A stretch of DNA of 64,000 nt from Zymoseptoria tritici IPO323 (taxonomy: Eukaryota; Ascomycota; Dothideomycetes; Mycosphaerellales; Mycosphaerellaceae). How positions within the stretch are numbered: position 1 is the first letter of the stretch; each line of letters starts with the position of its first letter. Where the stretch lies: assembly GCF_000219625.1 (NCBI RefSeq), contig NC_018214.1, positions 1,984,001-2,048,000 on the forward strand, written 5' to 3'. This document shows positions 1-10,900 of the stretch, piece after piece. Position numbers and translations under genes: made by a program. The notes beneath the pieces are model-generated. The model was not told where the DNA came from. It saw only the letters and a program-made list of their open reading frames with translations, and made no database searches.

Positions 1-602
1 GCGTCTTGGATCGTCAGTCAAGAGTGTGTACAGCTGTGGCTATCGGCATCGTGGCCGAGACTTGCGCACCGTTCACTGTGCTGCCGGCGCTGATGAACGA
101 ATACCGCGTCCCGGAGCTGAACGTGCAAAACGGTGTTCTCAAAGCGCTCTCCTTCCTCTTCGAGTACATCGGCGAGATGGGCAAAGACTACGTCTACGCC
201 GTTGTGCCACTCTTGGAGGACGCACTCATCGACCGTGACCAAGTGCATCGGCAAACAGCCGCCAGCGTCGTCAAGCACGTCGCTCTCGGCGTGGTCGGTC
301 TTGGATGCGAAGACGCCATGATGCACCTGCTCAACCTCCTCTGGCCCAACATCTTCGAGACCAGCCCTCACGTGATCGATCGCATCATTGAGGCCATCGA
401 CTCCATTCGTCTGTGTGTCGGCACGGGCGCGACCATGAACTACGTCTGGGCGGGACTCTTTCATCCTGCAAGACGAGTGCGCACGCCGTACTGGAGACTG
501 TACAACGATGCTTACGTGCAGAGTGCGGATGCCATGGTGCCGTACTATCCGGCTGTCGATGATGATCAGATGAAGAGGCCGGAGTTGATGATTGTGCTTT
601 AA
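1..602 (+). CDS. Splicing factor 3B subunit 1 (SF3B1/HSH155/Prp10), C-terminal part
   Basis: This is the 3' end of the gene for the largest SF3b protein of the U2 snRNP, a nuclear HEAT-repeat protein that clamps the branch-point helix during spliceosome assembly. The frame is open from base 3 to the TAA at 600-602, and the 5' part lies outside the window. About 199 residues of helical HEAT repeats are seen, ending in the family's C-terminal signature ([10 protein letters not shown], then YWRLYNDAY and a final YYP stretch), which aligns well with SF3B1 C-termini. No intron is needed in the visible part. The first in-frame ATG is internal and is not the true start. Identification is confident; nothing looks damaged. 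Confidence 0.93.
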   Translation, partial: VLDRQSRVCTAVAIGIVAETCAPFTVLPALMNEYRVPELNVQNGVLKALSFLFEYIGEMGKDYVYAVVPLLEDALIDRDQVHRQTAASVVKHVALGVVGLGCEDAMMHLLNLLWPNIFETSPHVIDRIIEAIDSIRLCVGTGATMNYVWAGLFHPARRVRTPYWRLYNDAYVQSADAMVPYYPAVDDDQMKRPELMIVL

Positions 603-915
603 GGAGATCAGCATGCATGGAGAGTCGGGAAGGATAGCTGAAAATGGGATCTGGGCATGGTGGAGTTTCGGAGGGCTTGTGTATGAGCAAATGGATCCGG
701 CGCAAAGTGCGTGCAGTCGTCGGAACTGCTTCATCTGTAATTAGTCGTAGTACGACCGAGCTGGAGTCGCGAACGAGAAGAACGATGCAACAAGCCCCTT
801 CTTTCTTCAAGGCATAGATCGTTGCGGATGCTCAAATGGCTGCAGATCTGCCCGGTAAAGGGCAAGTGCTGCTGAAGGATCACCTTGGTGGGGAGCTATC
901 TGACTGCGACCTACT
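603..915. other. Intergenic, SF3B1 terminator / ankyrin gene promoter
   Basis: No gene, repeat or RNA is visible. The stretch must hold the SF3B1 3' UTR and the upstream region of the ankyrin gene. Confidence 0.5.
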
Positions 916-1854
916 ATGACTACATCTCGAAAACCATCATCATGCAAACCTTTCTGGCTCCGAGAAACGATGAACGAGCAAGAGGAGGAAGATGAAGAAG
1001 ACAATACGCCTCTACAGATAGCAGCATCCCAAGGCGACCTCGAAGAAGTTCTCTTACTCCTCGCGCAAGGCACAAACCCAAACGACCCACCGAAAGGCTG
1101 GTACGGCAAGACCGCCCTCCAAGCCGCATCGCTCCAAGGACTTATTGTCATTGTAGAAGCCCTTCTCGCAGCTGGCGCCAATGTTGATGCTCCAGGAGGC
1201 AACAACGGCGGGCGCACAGCTCTCACTTTAGCAGCTGGAGCAGGCCGCGAAGAGGTCGTCGACAGACTGCTGGCACATCACGCGAGAGTAGATCTTCTTC
1301 CGCATCGATACTGCGGCCGAACACCCCTTCAGGCTGCTGCGGAAGGACGGAGTATCTCCATTATTCGTAAGCTCATCGACCATGGTGCCACGGTCAATGA
1401 TGTGATCGCACACAACTTTGGACGGACTCCTTTGCAGGCTGCCGCCGAGAATGGACATGCAGACCTCGTTGAGCTTTTGCTCTCCCTCGGCACAGACGTC
1501 AACGCTGCTCCATCAAGATACAAAGGCGTCACCGCTCTGCAAGGTGCGGCGTTCGGTGGACACGTTGGAATTGTGCAACGCCTGATACGTGCTGGTGCCG
1601 ATGCGGATGCTTCGGGTTCGTACTATAACGGAGTTACTGCGCTTGCTGCTGCTGCGGAAAATGGACATGTTGAAGTCACGAGAATGCTGCTGAAAGCTGG
1701 AGCGGATGTTGGAGGACTGTCGGGGAATAAGCGGCAGACTGCTTTGCAGATTGCTGTTGCTAGAGGGCAAGTGGAGACCGCGGCATTGATTGACAGGTAT
1801 CGAATGGGTGTGTTTGCTGAGCGCGCAGTCGTGACGCATTGCGAAGATACCTGA
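916..1854 (+). CDS. Ankyrin-repeat protein
   Basis: Single-exon gene of 312 codons. From about residue 32 to residue 295 it is an uninterrupted solenoid of eight ankyrin repeats with the usual TALQ/TPLQ-AA-xxGH-xxVVxxLL-xxGAxVN pattern and some long inter-repeat loops (for example APGGNNGG, DASGSYYNG). No second domain, signal peptide or membrane segment is seen, so a protein-protein interaction role is all that can be inferred. A second ATG at 970 directly precedes an acidic stretch (EQEEEDEED) and could be the true start; the first 18 residues are unremarkable. It could be an isolated repeat protein or part of a heterokaryon-incompatibility-type family, but no NACHT or HET domain is present. 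Confidence 0.85.
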   Translation: MTTSRKPSSCKPFWLRETMNEQEEEDEEDNTPLQIAASQGDLEEVLLLLAQGTNPNDPPKGWYGKTALQAASLQGLIVIVEALLAAGANVDAPGGNNGGRTALTLAAGAGREEVVDRLLAHHARVDLLPHRYCGRTPLQAAAEGRSISIIRKLIDHGATVNDVIAHNFGRTPLQAAAENGHADLVELLLSLGTDVNAAPSRYKGVTALQGAAFGGHVGIVQRLIRAGADADASGSYYNGVTALAAAAENGHVEVTRMLLKAGADVGGLSGNKRQTALQIAVARGQVETAALIDRYRMGVFAERAVVTHCEDT

Positions 1855-2401
1855 ATTGCACGAATTACACTTCATCGACATGGAGTGTGCAGCATGAGCG
1901 GGAGGACGGAGGTATCGAATGGAAGATCTGGTGAGCACAAAATCGTGGTCCCATACGAGGACGAATGATGCGGTGGTCTGATGCTGCTGGCATGTTCTGG
2001 ATCCCGAGTGGGCGAGTAAGGCCATCTGGGCCCAGACTCTGACCGGGTTTATTTGATCTCAAGGCCTGTATACATGGCCTTGTTCTCACCGTAAACAGGC
2101 AGATTCGCACCGTGAATAGCAATCCCTCATGCGATGGTGGCGTGAGGCGGTTCATGAGTTCGCTCTTCATTCGCTGGAATGCTGACCGTCCAATCTGAAC
2201 TATGACTGTGCCATGGCCCATCGGCGATGAATACGAGGAGCGGCAGATGATCCCACTGTCAACTGTAAAAAGGCAGTGCCTTTGAGTGGGCTGACTTTTC
2301 CACCCTTTTCTCACATATATCCGTCAACTCTCCTCCGTCTCCCCTCCATCTCTCCTCAAACGATCATCAAGACAATTTCAGAGCATCACACTGCAATCAT
2401 C
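1855..2401. other. Intergenic
   Basis: No credible coding sequence is seen. A pyrimidine-rich stretch (about 2,300-2,400) just upstream of the next ATG looks like a fungal 5' leader. Confidence 0.45.
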
Positions 2402-2734
2402 ATGCAGATCCTCCAGCTTTCATTCTCTCCATGGCTGCGGCCACCCTCGCAGACTTCGTCCGTGCTTCCGTGCTACCGCTGTCAATGCCTTCTCTCACGG
2501 CTAACATATTTGCAGACATGCTCGGCGCCGGATTCAAGCAGTTCGTCCGGCTGGTGCAATGGTAGAGGCCAAAATGAGGGCCAACGTCAAGAATGCGACC
2601 TGGTACGCCCCTTCATCTGTATTGCGTCCATTTTCTGGCTGACGTCGCATACGTTGCAGGTCAACGTCTGTCAACCTCCGTACAACACCAGGTGCTTCCC
2701 AGGCTGGTCGACCGGAACCATGGCTAAGTGCTAA
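2402..2734 (+). CDS. Putative small cysteine-rich protein
   Basis: Small gene model starting at the ATG at 2402 and ending with TAA at 2732-2734. A 57-bp intron at 2603-2659 (GTACGC donor, CTGAC branch, TTGCAG acceptor) is in phase and keeps the frame open whether or not it is spliced. A second intron may end at 2515 (GCTAAC then TTTGCAG), but its donor is unclear. The part from 2516 onward, after splicing, gives six cysteines spaced C-x11-C-x12-C-x5-C-x7-C-x11-C and ends on the last cysteine, a pattern typical of small secreted effector-like proteins. The N-terminus in this model (MQILQLSFSPWLR) is not a convincing signal peptide, so the first exon is uncertain. After the stop, GTAAGT at 2739 and CCAG at 2789 could bound a 3' UTR intron. 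Confidence 0.45.
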   Translation: MQILQLSFSPWLRPPSQTSSVLPCYRCQCLLSRLTYLQTCSAPDSSSSSGWCNGRGQNEGQRQECDLVRPFICIASIFWLTSHTLQVNVCQPPYNTRCFPGWSTGTMAKC

Positions 2735-5316
2735 GAGGTAAGTTGAGCCGAAAACGCTGCATGGCGAAGAAGTACTAAGATTTGCCAGGTGTGTGGGAGC
2801 CGGAGTCGCTGTCGGTCAGAAGATTCTGCTTTTGGCCGTGCGAGACGGACCTTGGCTTCCGATTCACAAGAGATGGTACGAGGAGTCAAGATTCTACTGC
2901 CTCAGCTGCGTCTCACTTTGTTGTCTTCTTGGCGATGTTGGAGGAAATGGAATGGGACGAAGGAGTCTGTAGTTCAATAGGTACCTTAGGTAGTCCCGAC
3001 GGGGCCCGCGCCGCCAAGCAGCTTATGTCAGCGGATGGGATGTCGGCAAATTTTCTTCTGCCACAAACTTCTCACACTTCGTCCCATCCATCGTCAACAC
3101 GACCATTGATGCCATCGTCCCAGACACGAAGCACTGCTCGCTATCACTGACGCAGAAATCCGATGCATCGAGACGAATGGAACCCCTCCGCGAGTGACTG
3201 ACCTCGCGTCTCCAAGTCCAGCACGTCTTGCCCAAAACATCCACGGGTAAGCATACTTCCGCCCTCTCCCACCCCTCACTCTTTTATGATCGAATACAGC
3301 ACATTTGCTAGGCACCTCTAATGTTAGTGACCTCCGGTCACGATGATTTCCACGGACTATCTGAAATTCTTCACCTTTTGCACACGATTTCACAGCACCA
3401 TTACGTTGAGATCAGCCGCTGACTGGTACACAGGTTTCTCCTCACGTGCACTGCTGAGGCTGGCAAGCACTGCTTCTGAAACATGCCGTGTTCTTCATAC
3501 GCATCTGTCGATATCATCTCTCCAAACACGTTACAAACTCCATTCAGCGATATCTCTCAGCATATCCCAACGCACTTCGCGGGCGACGTTGCTCGCCAGA
3601 AATCAACGTCCAATCATTCTCCGCTTCCCCGACCTGAGGGTTGCAAATTTGCAAGGACTGTTCTCTCCGCTCTCTTGCTGTCCTCGTGAGGTGCGTGTGC
3701 ACCTGGTTGCAACAGCTGCGGTGACTACTATGAGTACTTTCCACTCCTCAATTTGGACTGACATGCATGTATCGCTCGCCCATCGCTCACCGCCTCTTGA
3801 ACTTTTCTTTCGCGCATCTCAAGCAAGTCTGCTGCGATACTGTCCGGGTAACCCAAGTGCTGTGGCAGTGTCAGGTGTCTCTACAGCTGGCCAACGTGTC
3901 TCGCACATGCAGATCGCAGCAGTTCGACATCAACTGCGACACCGCATCGAACACGAATTCGAGGAATTTTTCCGGCGTCCATTCTTCGTTCCGTCATCTC
4001 GTCGGCGCTGCGCATGCTGATTCTCAAGCCCATATCGACAACTTTCGCATATCAATTTGCGGCCAGTGTTCTTGTTGCGGCGAGTTTGTTTTAATGATCG
4101 AATCCGCAGTTCTGCCAGGTCCGGCCTGCAGGGCAGGCCGATCCTGCCGGCTGCACGGCACGGCGATCTTCGTGTATAGTCGTGCGATCGACACGCCGCG
4201 TAATCAAGCTTCAGGAATCGTTGCCGGCACTTCTCGAGGTGAGCTTATCTTCATCTCCTGTCGAAAATCAAGAAGTACTTCATCATATGCTGTTTCCGAT
4301 CGACAGCCCATCATGAGAGATGCAGCGGAGAAAGCAACCGCGCAGCCCGCTATAGCCGTTGTCGAAGCGGCTACCGGGTTTGCGCAGCCGATATGCACAA
4401 GCGACTGACCACGTATCCTGGGATGGATGACATCTCGTGCGACTGGGGTTGTATTGGATGCGAAAGGCATTCTTTGATGATCGAGCACCTGACCGCATTG
4501 ACGTTTCAGAACAGGTCGTGCACACTGTCTTGCATGAACAGGACAGGGCTGACACATGTGGTGGTGTCTCCACCGCGACAAGAGACGCGACGAACACAAG
4601 TTCGTTTCCGGGGAATCAGACTTTGCTCGCGGCAAGGTTGGCGTTGCTTGTCATTGACCAAAAAGCTTCGCCTTTGCAATGCCGGATCTGGGCCCGAAGT
4701 AGTTCTAGGGCATGGGAAAGCCATTCTCCACGTTCATCATCACCTTTGCATTCCTGCCAAGCAATAACACCACGTCGCGCATTCTCGCGATCGATGTGGG
4801 AGGAATCGAGACATCGGTGGTATAACAAGGCAAACCACGCTGAAGAGAACTCAAAAGTAAGCAGCCGTCCACCACCCTTGAGTCGAAGTGCACCCGAGAT
4901 TACCTTTCAAAGGACATTACTTAGCGCTGATTCGTTTGACGCCCACGCAAGCCGGAGCCCTGCTCGCGTCGCCCTCATTTTAATCACAAGCCCCCCTGCC
5001 GACTTATCCCTCTCTTCGACCTCCTCTTTCGCCTCGCACAACTCTTCGATCCGTGGTCGTCGCTTTGGTCGTCGTCGCCGTTCATTGCCCTACATTCATT
5101 TCATTCACCTCCAGTCATTCCTTATTCAACACGTTCGTTCAAGACCGACATTGCTGTGGCGACGAACATTGGACATCAACAAACACCGTATTCACCAAGG
5201 AAATCCCACGACAATCAGCAGCCCTTGCGCGACGAACATTTTCTCAACCGATTTCGACGTGAACGAATTCGGACGAAACAACGACATTCGACAGGACTGA
5301 ACATTGAAACATCAAC
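2735..5316. other. Long stretch without a recognisable gene
   Basis: Several overlapping open frames of 60-290 codons lie on both strands, but none has recognisable domains and their composition (Ser, Arg, His, Cys-rich) is that of random reading. The last 400 bases are rich in CT runs and probably form the promoter and 5' leader of the TOS1-like gene. Fragments with plausible splice signals occur near 3,135 and 3,245, so an intron-rich small gene cannot be excluded. Confidence 0.4.
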
Positions 5317-5929
5317 ATGAAGTCTTTCATCACCGCGGCAGCATTGCTCGCTGCTACGGTGTCCGCCGATTTGTGCCAAGAGGGCGTCGAAGATACCAAT
5401 GGTGAGGCTGACCATAACGGATTGGCGGTCGAGGTCAATGAAAACATGTCTAACCCGCGCACCAGGCAACTTCTTCTGCCAAAAGGTCAACGCCATTACC
5501 TACACTGGTGTAGGTCACGATGGCTCCTACAACAAGATCACCAGCATGGACCCAACCACTGGCGCATGCAGCAGCGCCCCATATGGATACAGCGGTAGTC
5601 TCTCGCCTCTCGACGAGGAGGTCTCCATTCATCTACGCGGCCCCATGCTGCTGAAGCAATTCGCTGTTTACATGCCACACAACTCGTCCACTTCACCACC
5701 TCCAGCATCCAAGGCTCGCCGCCATGTTCACGACAAGCGACACGGTCACGCACATGCGCACATGCACAAGGAGAGGAATGCGGAGGAGGAGAAGCGTGCT
5801 CTGGGCGATATCGTGTCCGCACTGATTGATGGAAAATGGCAGACGTGGGCGAACAACTACAATGGTGGTGCCGCCGCGGCTGCCGCTCCCGCTGTCGAAA
5901 CTGGCGCTCCTGCTGCTGCTCCTGCTCCT

Positions 5930-6010
<81 letters not shown>

Positions 6011-6853
6011 GCTGCTCCTGCTGCTGCTGCTGTTGAGCCCGTCGCGAACAGGGTGGGTAGTGGCTCATCGTCGTCCGACTCCGGTGAGAAGTCAGACCCC
6101 GCCGACGCAACCGGCAACTGGGCCCGTCAAGCCTACTACAACTCCGAAGCCGGCATCGCCGCAGGCCTCGTATTCCTCAATCACCAAGGCGGCGATGGCT
6201 CCGGCACCTGGGACATGACATACGGCAACTCCCTTTCCTACGCTAGCAAAGACGGCACGGCGGGCGCTCCATCTCCCCAAATCCTCGCAGACACCACCCT
6301 CGCGTCCTCCACCGAAATCGTCATCATGACCGATCAGCCCTGCACCGACGGCAGCTGCGGCTACACGCGTCCCGACACCGTCGCACACCACGGCTTCGAC
6401 GGACCCAGCAAAGCCTTCTTCTTCGAATTCGGCATGCCCGACGACGGTCAAGGCGGTGCTTCCGAGTACGACGCTGTTAACATGCCCGCCATTTGGATGC
6501 TCAACGCACAGATCCCGCTCACTCTGCAATACGGCGACCCGAAATGTTCGTGCTGGACCACTGGCTGCGGTGAGTTTGACGTCTTCGAGGTGTTGGCTGC
6601 AGGCGACACGCGGTGCAAGAGCACCCTACACGGAAACGTCGCGGGTGGCGACAGCGACTACTTTGAGCGCCCGACGAACGGCACCATCAAGGCTGCGCTG
6701 CTGCTGTTCGACGATAACATCCACATCAAGATTTTGGACGATAGCACTGAGTTCGGACCGAATATGGGGACGACTTTCTTGAAGGAGATGGCGGCGGATA
6801 CGATGGAGGATTCGGTGGAGAAGTTGGTGAGTTTGTTTAAGCTTGGTGGATAG
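5317..6853 (+). CDS. TOS1-like cell-wall glycosyl hydrolase family protein
   Basis: Two exons, 5317-5401 and 5466-6853 (intron GTGAGG ... CTAACccgcgcaccAG), giving 490 residues. It starts with a signal peptide (MKSFITAAALLAATVSA). The N-terminal module (about residues 29-95) carries the YTGVGHDGSYNKIT ... YGYSGSLSPLDEEVSIHLRG pattern of the Tos1/Toh1 N-terminal domain. The C-terminal module (about 245-485) contains CSCWTTGCGEFDVFEVL, the hallmark of TOS1-like putative glycosyl hydrolases; E-F-D-V-F-E resembles a GH16-type ExDxxE catalytic motif. Between them are a His/Arg-rich linker and a Pro-Ala repeat (about residues 175-217). The family acts in or on the cell-wall glucan layer; enzymatic activity here is inference. 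No GPI-anchor signal is seen at the C-terminus, so it is likely secreted. Confidence 0.88.
5905..6033 (+). repeat. (GCTCCT)n coding microsatellite, Pro-Ala linker
   Basis: Hexanucleotide-like repeat of GCTCCT/GCGCCT units encoding alternating Ala-Pro inside the TOS1-like protein. The period of 6 keeps the frame with any unit gain or loss, so the linker length is expected to vary between isolates. Confidence 0.9.
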
Positions 6854-7226
6854 ATTGGGTGGTTTGGAGAGGAGATTGAAGTGGAATTTTGATGATTGCT
6901 GTTTTACACCGACCCTTTTCTTCTTCTTCTTCTCTTCGCTTCATCATTGCGGTTGTTGGGAGGAAGGTGGGCATCGGATGAGTTGGACTCACAGCGATTG
7001 AGATATCCTTGGGTCGCGGGCGTTTCGCGGTGAGTGGCTTTGCTCCACTGTTCTGGATACCGTACTACTTTTCCGAATCTCCAACAGACCTGAGCCATGC
7101 GGTACTCCATCTGCCTGTCTTGACTCTGATCGTCCTTCGCTACTCAACTTGCGCCTGCTCATGCCGAGTTCCTTCATAGCCAATTCTCGCCTAAGCAATG
7201 TTTTGAACGATGCGTTGTTCGAGCAA
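6854..7226. other. Intergenic between convergent genes
   Basis: No gene is visible. It separates the 3' ends of the TOS1-like gene (+) and BTB gene 1 (-). Confidence 0.5.
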
Positions 7227-7950
7227 TCAGAAATCGTAGAGAAAGAAATTGTGAGTGCCCTCCTCATCCCAGGGACCAATCTCGGCCAATTTTCTCGCTC
7301 TCCTCGCCATCTCCAGCGCGATGTCCACTCCGAACTCGGCATGTTGGCGCATCACGTTCAACAGCTCACACTGCTTGTTGTCTCTCAGCATCCCTCCAGC
7401 TACGACCATTCTAACGATGATGTAGCGAATCTGCTCGGTGGCATGTGGAACGGCATATGCCAGCTGAGCGTGATTGGCGATGACTTTCTCGTCATCGAAC
7501 AAGCAGATGTAGCCGTCGTACTCCCGGTTTGCGGCTGAGACCAGCCCGGTGATGAAGTATTTGTCCGCGAGAAGTGCCATCTTGAGGTGGAACAATCCCC
7601 AATTGGAATGACCTTGAGGGATGTCGTATTCGAAATTATAAAGATAGTACACGAGAGCGGCGACCTCTGGCTCTTCGTGTTCGGAAAGATCTAGGACGGC
7701 TTCCTGCGTTTCCTAAACAATTCTTTAGCAGTCCGTTAGAAATGGGTCCGGAATGGAATGTACTAACCTTGAAATTGCCATCGCAGGACTTTGCGAATAC
7801 TTCCGAGTGGACAGAGAGCACGAATCTGTGGACGTTCCACTTGGCTCCGCGGCAGATGATTGTGAAGTCGGAGAGGGCGGGATTGTTGTGATACGCGGCG
7901 AAACGCTGGCAAAAGGCGTCTCGCTCCTCACTGTTGTACAAAGCGGACAT
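7227..7950 (-). CDS. BTB/POZ domain protein, cluster gene 1
   Basis: Two exons, 7950-7768 and 7712-7227 (donor GTTAGT, branch CTAAC, acceptor TTTAG), 222 residues. The BTB/POZ fold starts at about residue 22 (ALSDFTIICRGAKWNVHRFV, then LSVHSEVF) and continues after the intron with the cluster signature AVLDLSEHEEPEVAALVYYLYNF and ALLADKYFITGL. Such fungal BTB proteins are presumed to dimerise or act as Cullin-3 adaptors; no second domain (BACK, Kelch, MATH) is present. It is one of five paralogues on the same strand with the intron at the same place (after the FK residues). The start at 7950 was chosen because an upstream in-frame ATG at 8052 lies inside the transposon. Only 36 bp separate the ATG from the end of the hAT element, so its native promoter is displaced. 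Confidence 0.85.
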
Positions 7951-7973
7951 GTTGCAAGGGACTGAAGGTCGAA

Positions 7974-7986
7974 CGTGTTCGAAGTG
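7974..7986. repeat. 13-bp left flank also found between the hAT copies
   Basis: The sequence CGTGTTCGAAGTG directly precedes hAT copy 1. RIP-altered versions (TATATTCGAAGTG, CGTATTCGAAGTG) separate copies 1/2 and 2/3, so the tandem unit is this 13-mer plus the element. Confidence 0.85.
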
Positions 7987-10900
7987 TAGTAAGTCAAAGG
8001 TAAGCAACCTCGAAAGAGGCATAGAACGGGAATGTAGGAAGCTAAACTTCATTCGGAAGCTCGGGTAAATGTAAGTAAAATTATCTCGAAGTTACATAAA
8101 AGTAAAGGCTAGTACTGCTTCGCCCTGTCGTTAACTAGCGAAAGAACCTACTGCGGTCTTATAAATCTATACTTATTTATATAGTTAAAAGAAATTAGGA
8201 GGTATGCTTCTGCGTACTTTACTACTTACTAGAAGTCGGTAGCTTGTACTTAGAAGGCAAAACGCTAACGATGCGCTAGCGTGCGTAAGCTGTAATAACT
8301 CTATATCCTTCTAAGGTCTTAAGCTCTATTAGGTGCTAATTCTAATCCGGTGCTATCTAGTACGATTATTACGCCTTCTTTAAGTAACTCGCCTAGCGTA
8401 ATCTGCCACTTTAAGTAATCTTATAATCTGCTCGATACTTAAGCGTATGTCGGGGATACTACTCTATAGTATAAGCGCAACGTCGACCGTAAACTCCCCG
8501 TTATCGCGTATAGTACTTACTATACTTCCTCTTAGGTTATCCCCTAGAGTCCGGTTCCTAACGATACTATTAATAAGGAGTTCGCGGGCTAAACTAGTAG
8601 CTTGTAGGTAGTAAGCTTATTAGCCTAGCATAGCATAGCATAACCCCCCTTACTAGTGCTAGCTATTAGTATAGACTAGCATACTAATAGCATACTAGTC
8701 CGAATAAGGCATACTAGCTATTACTAGAAGGTGTTATTTATAGTAGTAGTATTGTTTATAGTAGTAAGGCTAGTAGATAAATTAAGTAGCTATAGGCTCT
8801 ATAAATATACTATTAATTGCTCTACTATAAATTAGCCTCTATAGCTATTAAGAACGACTATTAGAAGGACTATTCCTATATTATGTTATTAGTAAGGTAA
8901 GAAGTAACAACGTCCTTGTCGTCGAATGCCGGTGTTAGTACTCTACTAGTCGTAGATAGCTTTAGTAGTAGGCTATAGACACTACGTAGGAACGTATAAG
9001 CCTTAATAATGTCGCCGCCGAGCTATAAACGTCTGTAAGTAATTATGTCCCTGCCGCTACTAAATAAACGCTTAGGGTTGTCGCTTATTAAAGGGATTAA
9101 GAGGCAGTCGAATGCTATTCGCGAGAGGTTTAGCTATTACTTCCGGCGTTAATGCTAGTATTGTAAGTAATTAAAGGCTAGTAATACCTTATTATAGACA
9201 CTGCTAATGTATTAAGGGTCTAGCAATAGATTAGAGCTAAGGTATTTAGCTATCTTATTAATAACACTATCGTTAGATCTATAAGAAGTCTTAAGCCTCT
9301 TATAGTTATATAGAAGGTTATAAACAGACTCTTTAGCGGCCGGAGCAGATACTCGTAGAGCGGCTAAAGAAGGTATAGCTATGCCCTTATATTTACTCTA
9401 AATCTCTATTACTTATATATAAACGGTATTAGACTATCTAGCTTAAGACGGCTAAGTCTAATAGCTATTAAACTATTACTTCTTATAGAGTAGATTAAGG
9501 TAGACGGCGGCGTAGAGGATAGGCGTATTATTGTACTTAGTATAGTACTTCTTAGCCTTCTTCTACGAGTAGTCGTAGCATTCCGAGATGTATTTAAACG
9601 TCGGATCCGTAGCTACGTCCTCGGCGAATTAGACTTTAAATCGGTCGATAGTGTCGAGGATAAAGCTAATAGTCGGATACTAGTTAAAGAGATACTGCTA
9701 ATTGCCCTAAGAGTCTATAGTGCCGACCTTAAAGGTAGCTAGAGCGTCGTAGATCTTATCGAGTTGTGTCTAGTATTACGCCTTTAGCCGGTTTGTTATT
9801 AATACACTCTCTTGCTTATATTCCTTTAGCTAGCCCTTTACAAACTTCTTAAGCCTCTCTTTTAGCTCTAATACTCTTCTAATTATATAGTAGGTAGAGT
9901 TCTATCGCGTATTGTTATCCTAGATAAGCTAAGAAGGTAGTTAGTAAGATGTTAAAGAAGGTGTAAGAAATAAGAAATAAGGTCGAAGATTAAAGGGTTG
10001 CGGGAGCGCGGTAGCGGAAAGTCCCTTACGTAGGCTACGTATAGGGACTAATTATAAATTCGGAAATTAGCTAGTATAGACCTACTTTAAAACTTACCTT
10101 TAGCTTGTCGAATTGCGCTAAAACTCTACTAACAACTATTATTACGAATCGCTCTAGCCTCTACGGTAAGCCTCGAATAAACCTTATATTATTATGTAGT
10201 ATGCTAACCGCGCCTCTGTTAGTCTAGAATAACTCTACTACGTCTACCGCGCCCTTTTAGACCTTCGCTTCTAGCGTAGCTAACGCCTTACTAGCTCCCT
10301 TGCCGAGTAATAACGTACGCGTATAGAGATTTGTAATATAGCCGAGATAGCGTAGTCTACGTAATGCCCTCTTTGCTACTAACTAGTTAGGGTGTAGCTC
10401 CTTTAGAATAAGGTCGACAAGGGCGTCGTTAGTACCGATGTTATCGTATATAAAGTATCCGAGTCGTCCCTTCTTATCTAAGCTATATTCCTTAATAACC
10501 TCTATTAGAGCGGCCGCCTTATTAAGAGCTAACTTCGCACTATAGGTCCTTCTAAACGCTAATAATCGCTACCGCCGTACGCCTCTACTATCGATAAAGT
10601 AAGCGAACACGCTAAGGATCGAGTAGTTATTTAGCGACGTCTAGCTATTAAAGGATAGGTAAACACTACTAACTACGCTTCTTAGCTCGCTCTAAACCGA
10701 CTGCTTCTTAATCTCGTATACCTCTATAATCTACCGCCGAATCGTCGATGCCGCTCGAGGCAACAGTCTACCTATTAAAGAGCTAAGGAACTTAATAAGG
10801 TCGCGGAAGTACTCGTTCTCGACTATCCTAAAGGCAATATAGTAGTACACTATCTAGTATACAAGGAGGTTCTTAAATTTAGTAAGGGTATACTACTTAG

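Noticed and set aside
3343..5300. Open frames of 213-287 codons upstream of the TOS1-like gene
   Set aside because: No domains, biased Ser/Arg/His composition, heavy overlap with each other, and no consistent splice model.
5905..6033. CRISPR-like array
   Set aside because: A simple coding microsatellite in a eukaryote; no spacers.
5538..6218. Long poly-Gln/Glu, poly-Leu and Cys/Ser frames over the TOS1-like gene
   Set aside because: They are other readings of the GCTCCT microsatellite; only the Ala-Pro frame joins the signal peptide and the hydrolase domain.
7951..8052. Upstream start for BTB gene 1 at 8052
   Set aside because: The extra residues come from the hAT end, and the paralogues start at the equivalent of 7950.
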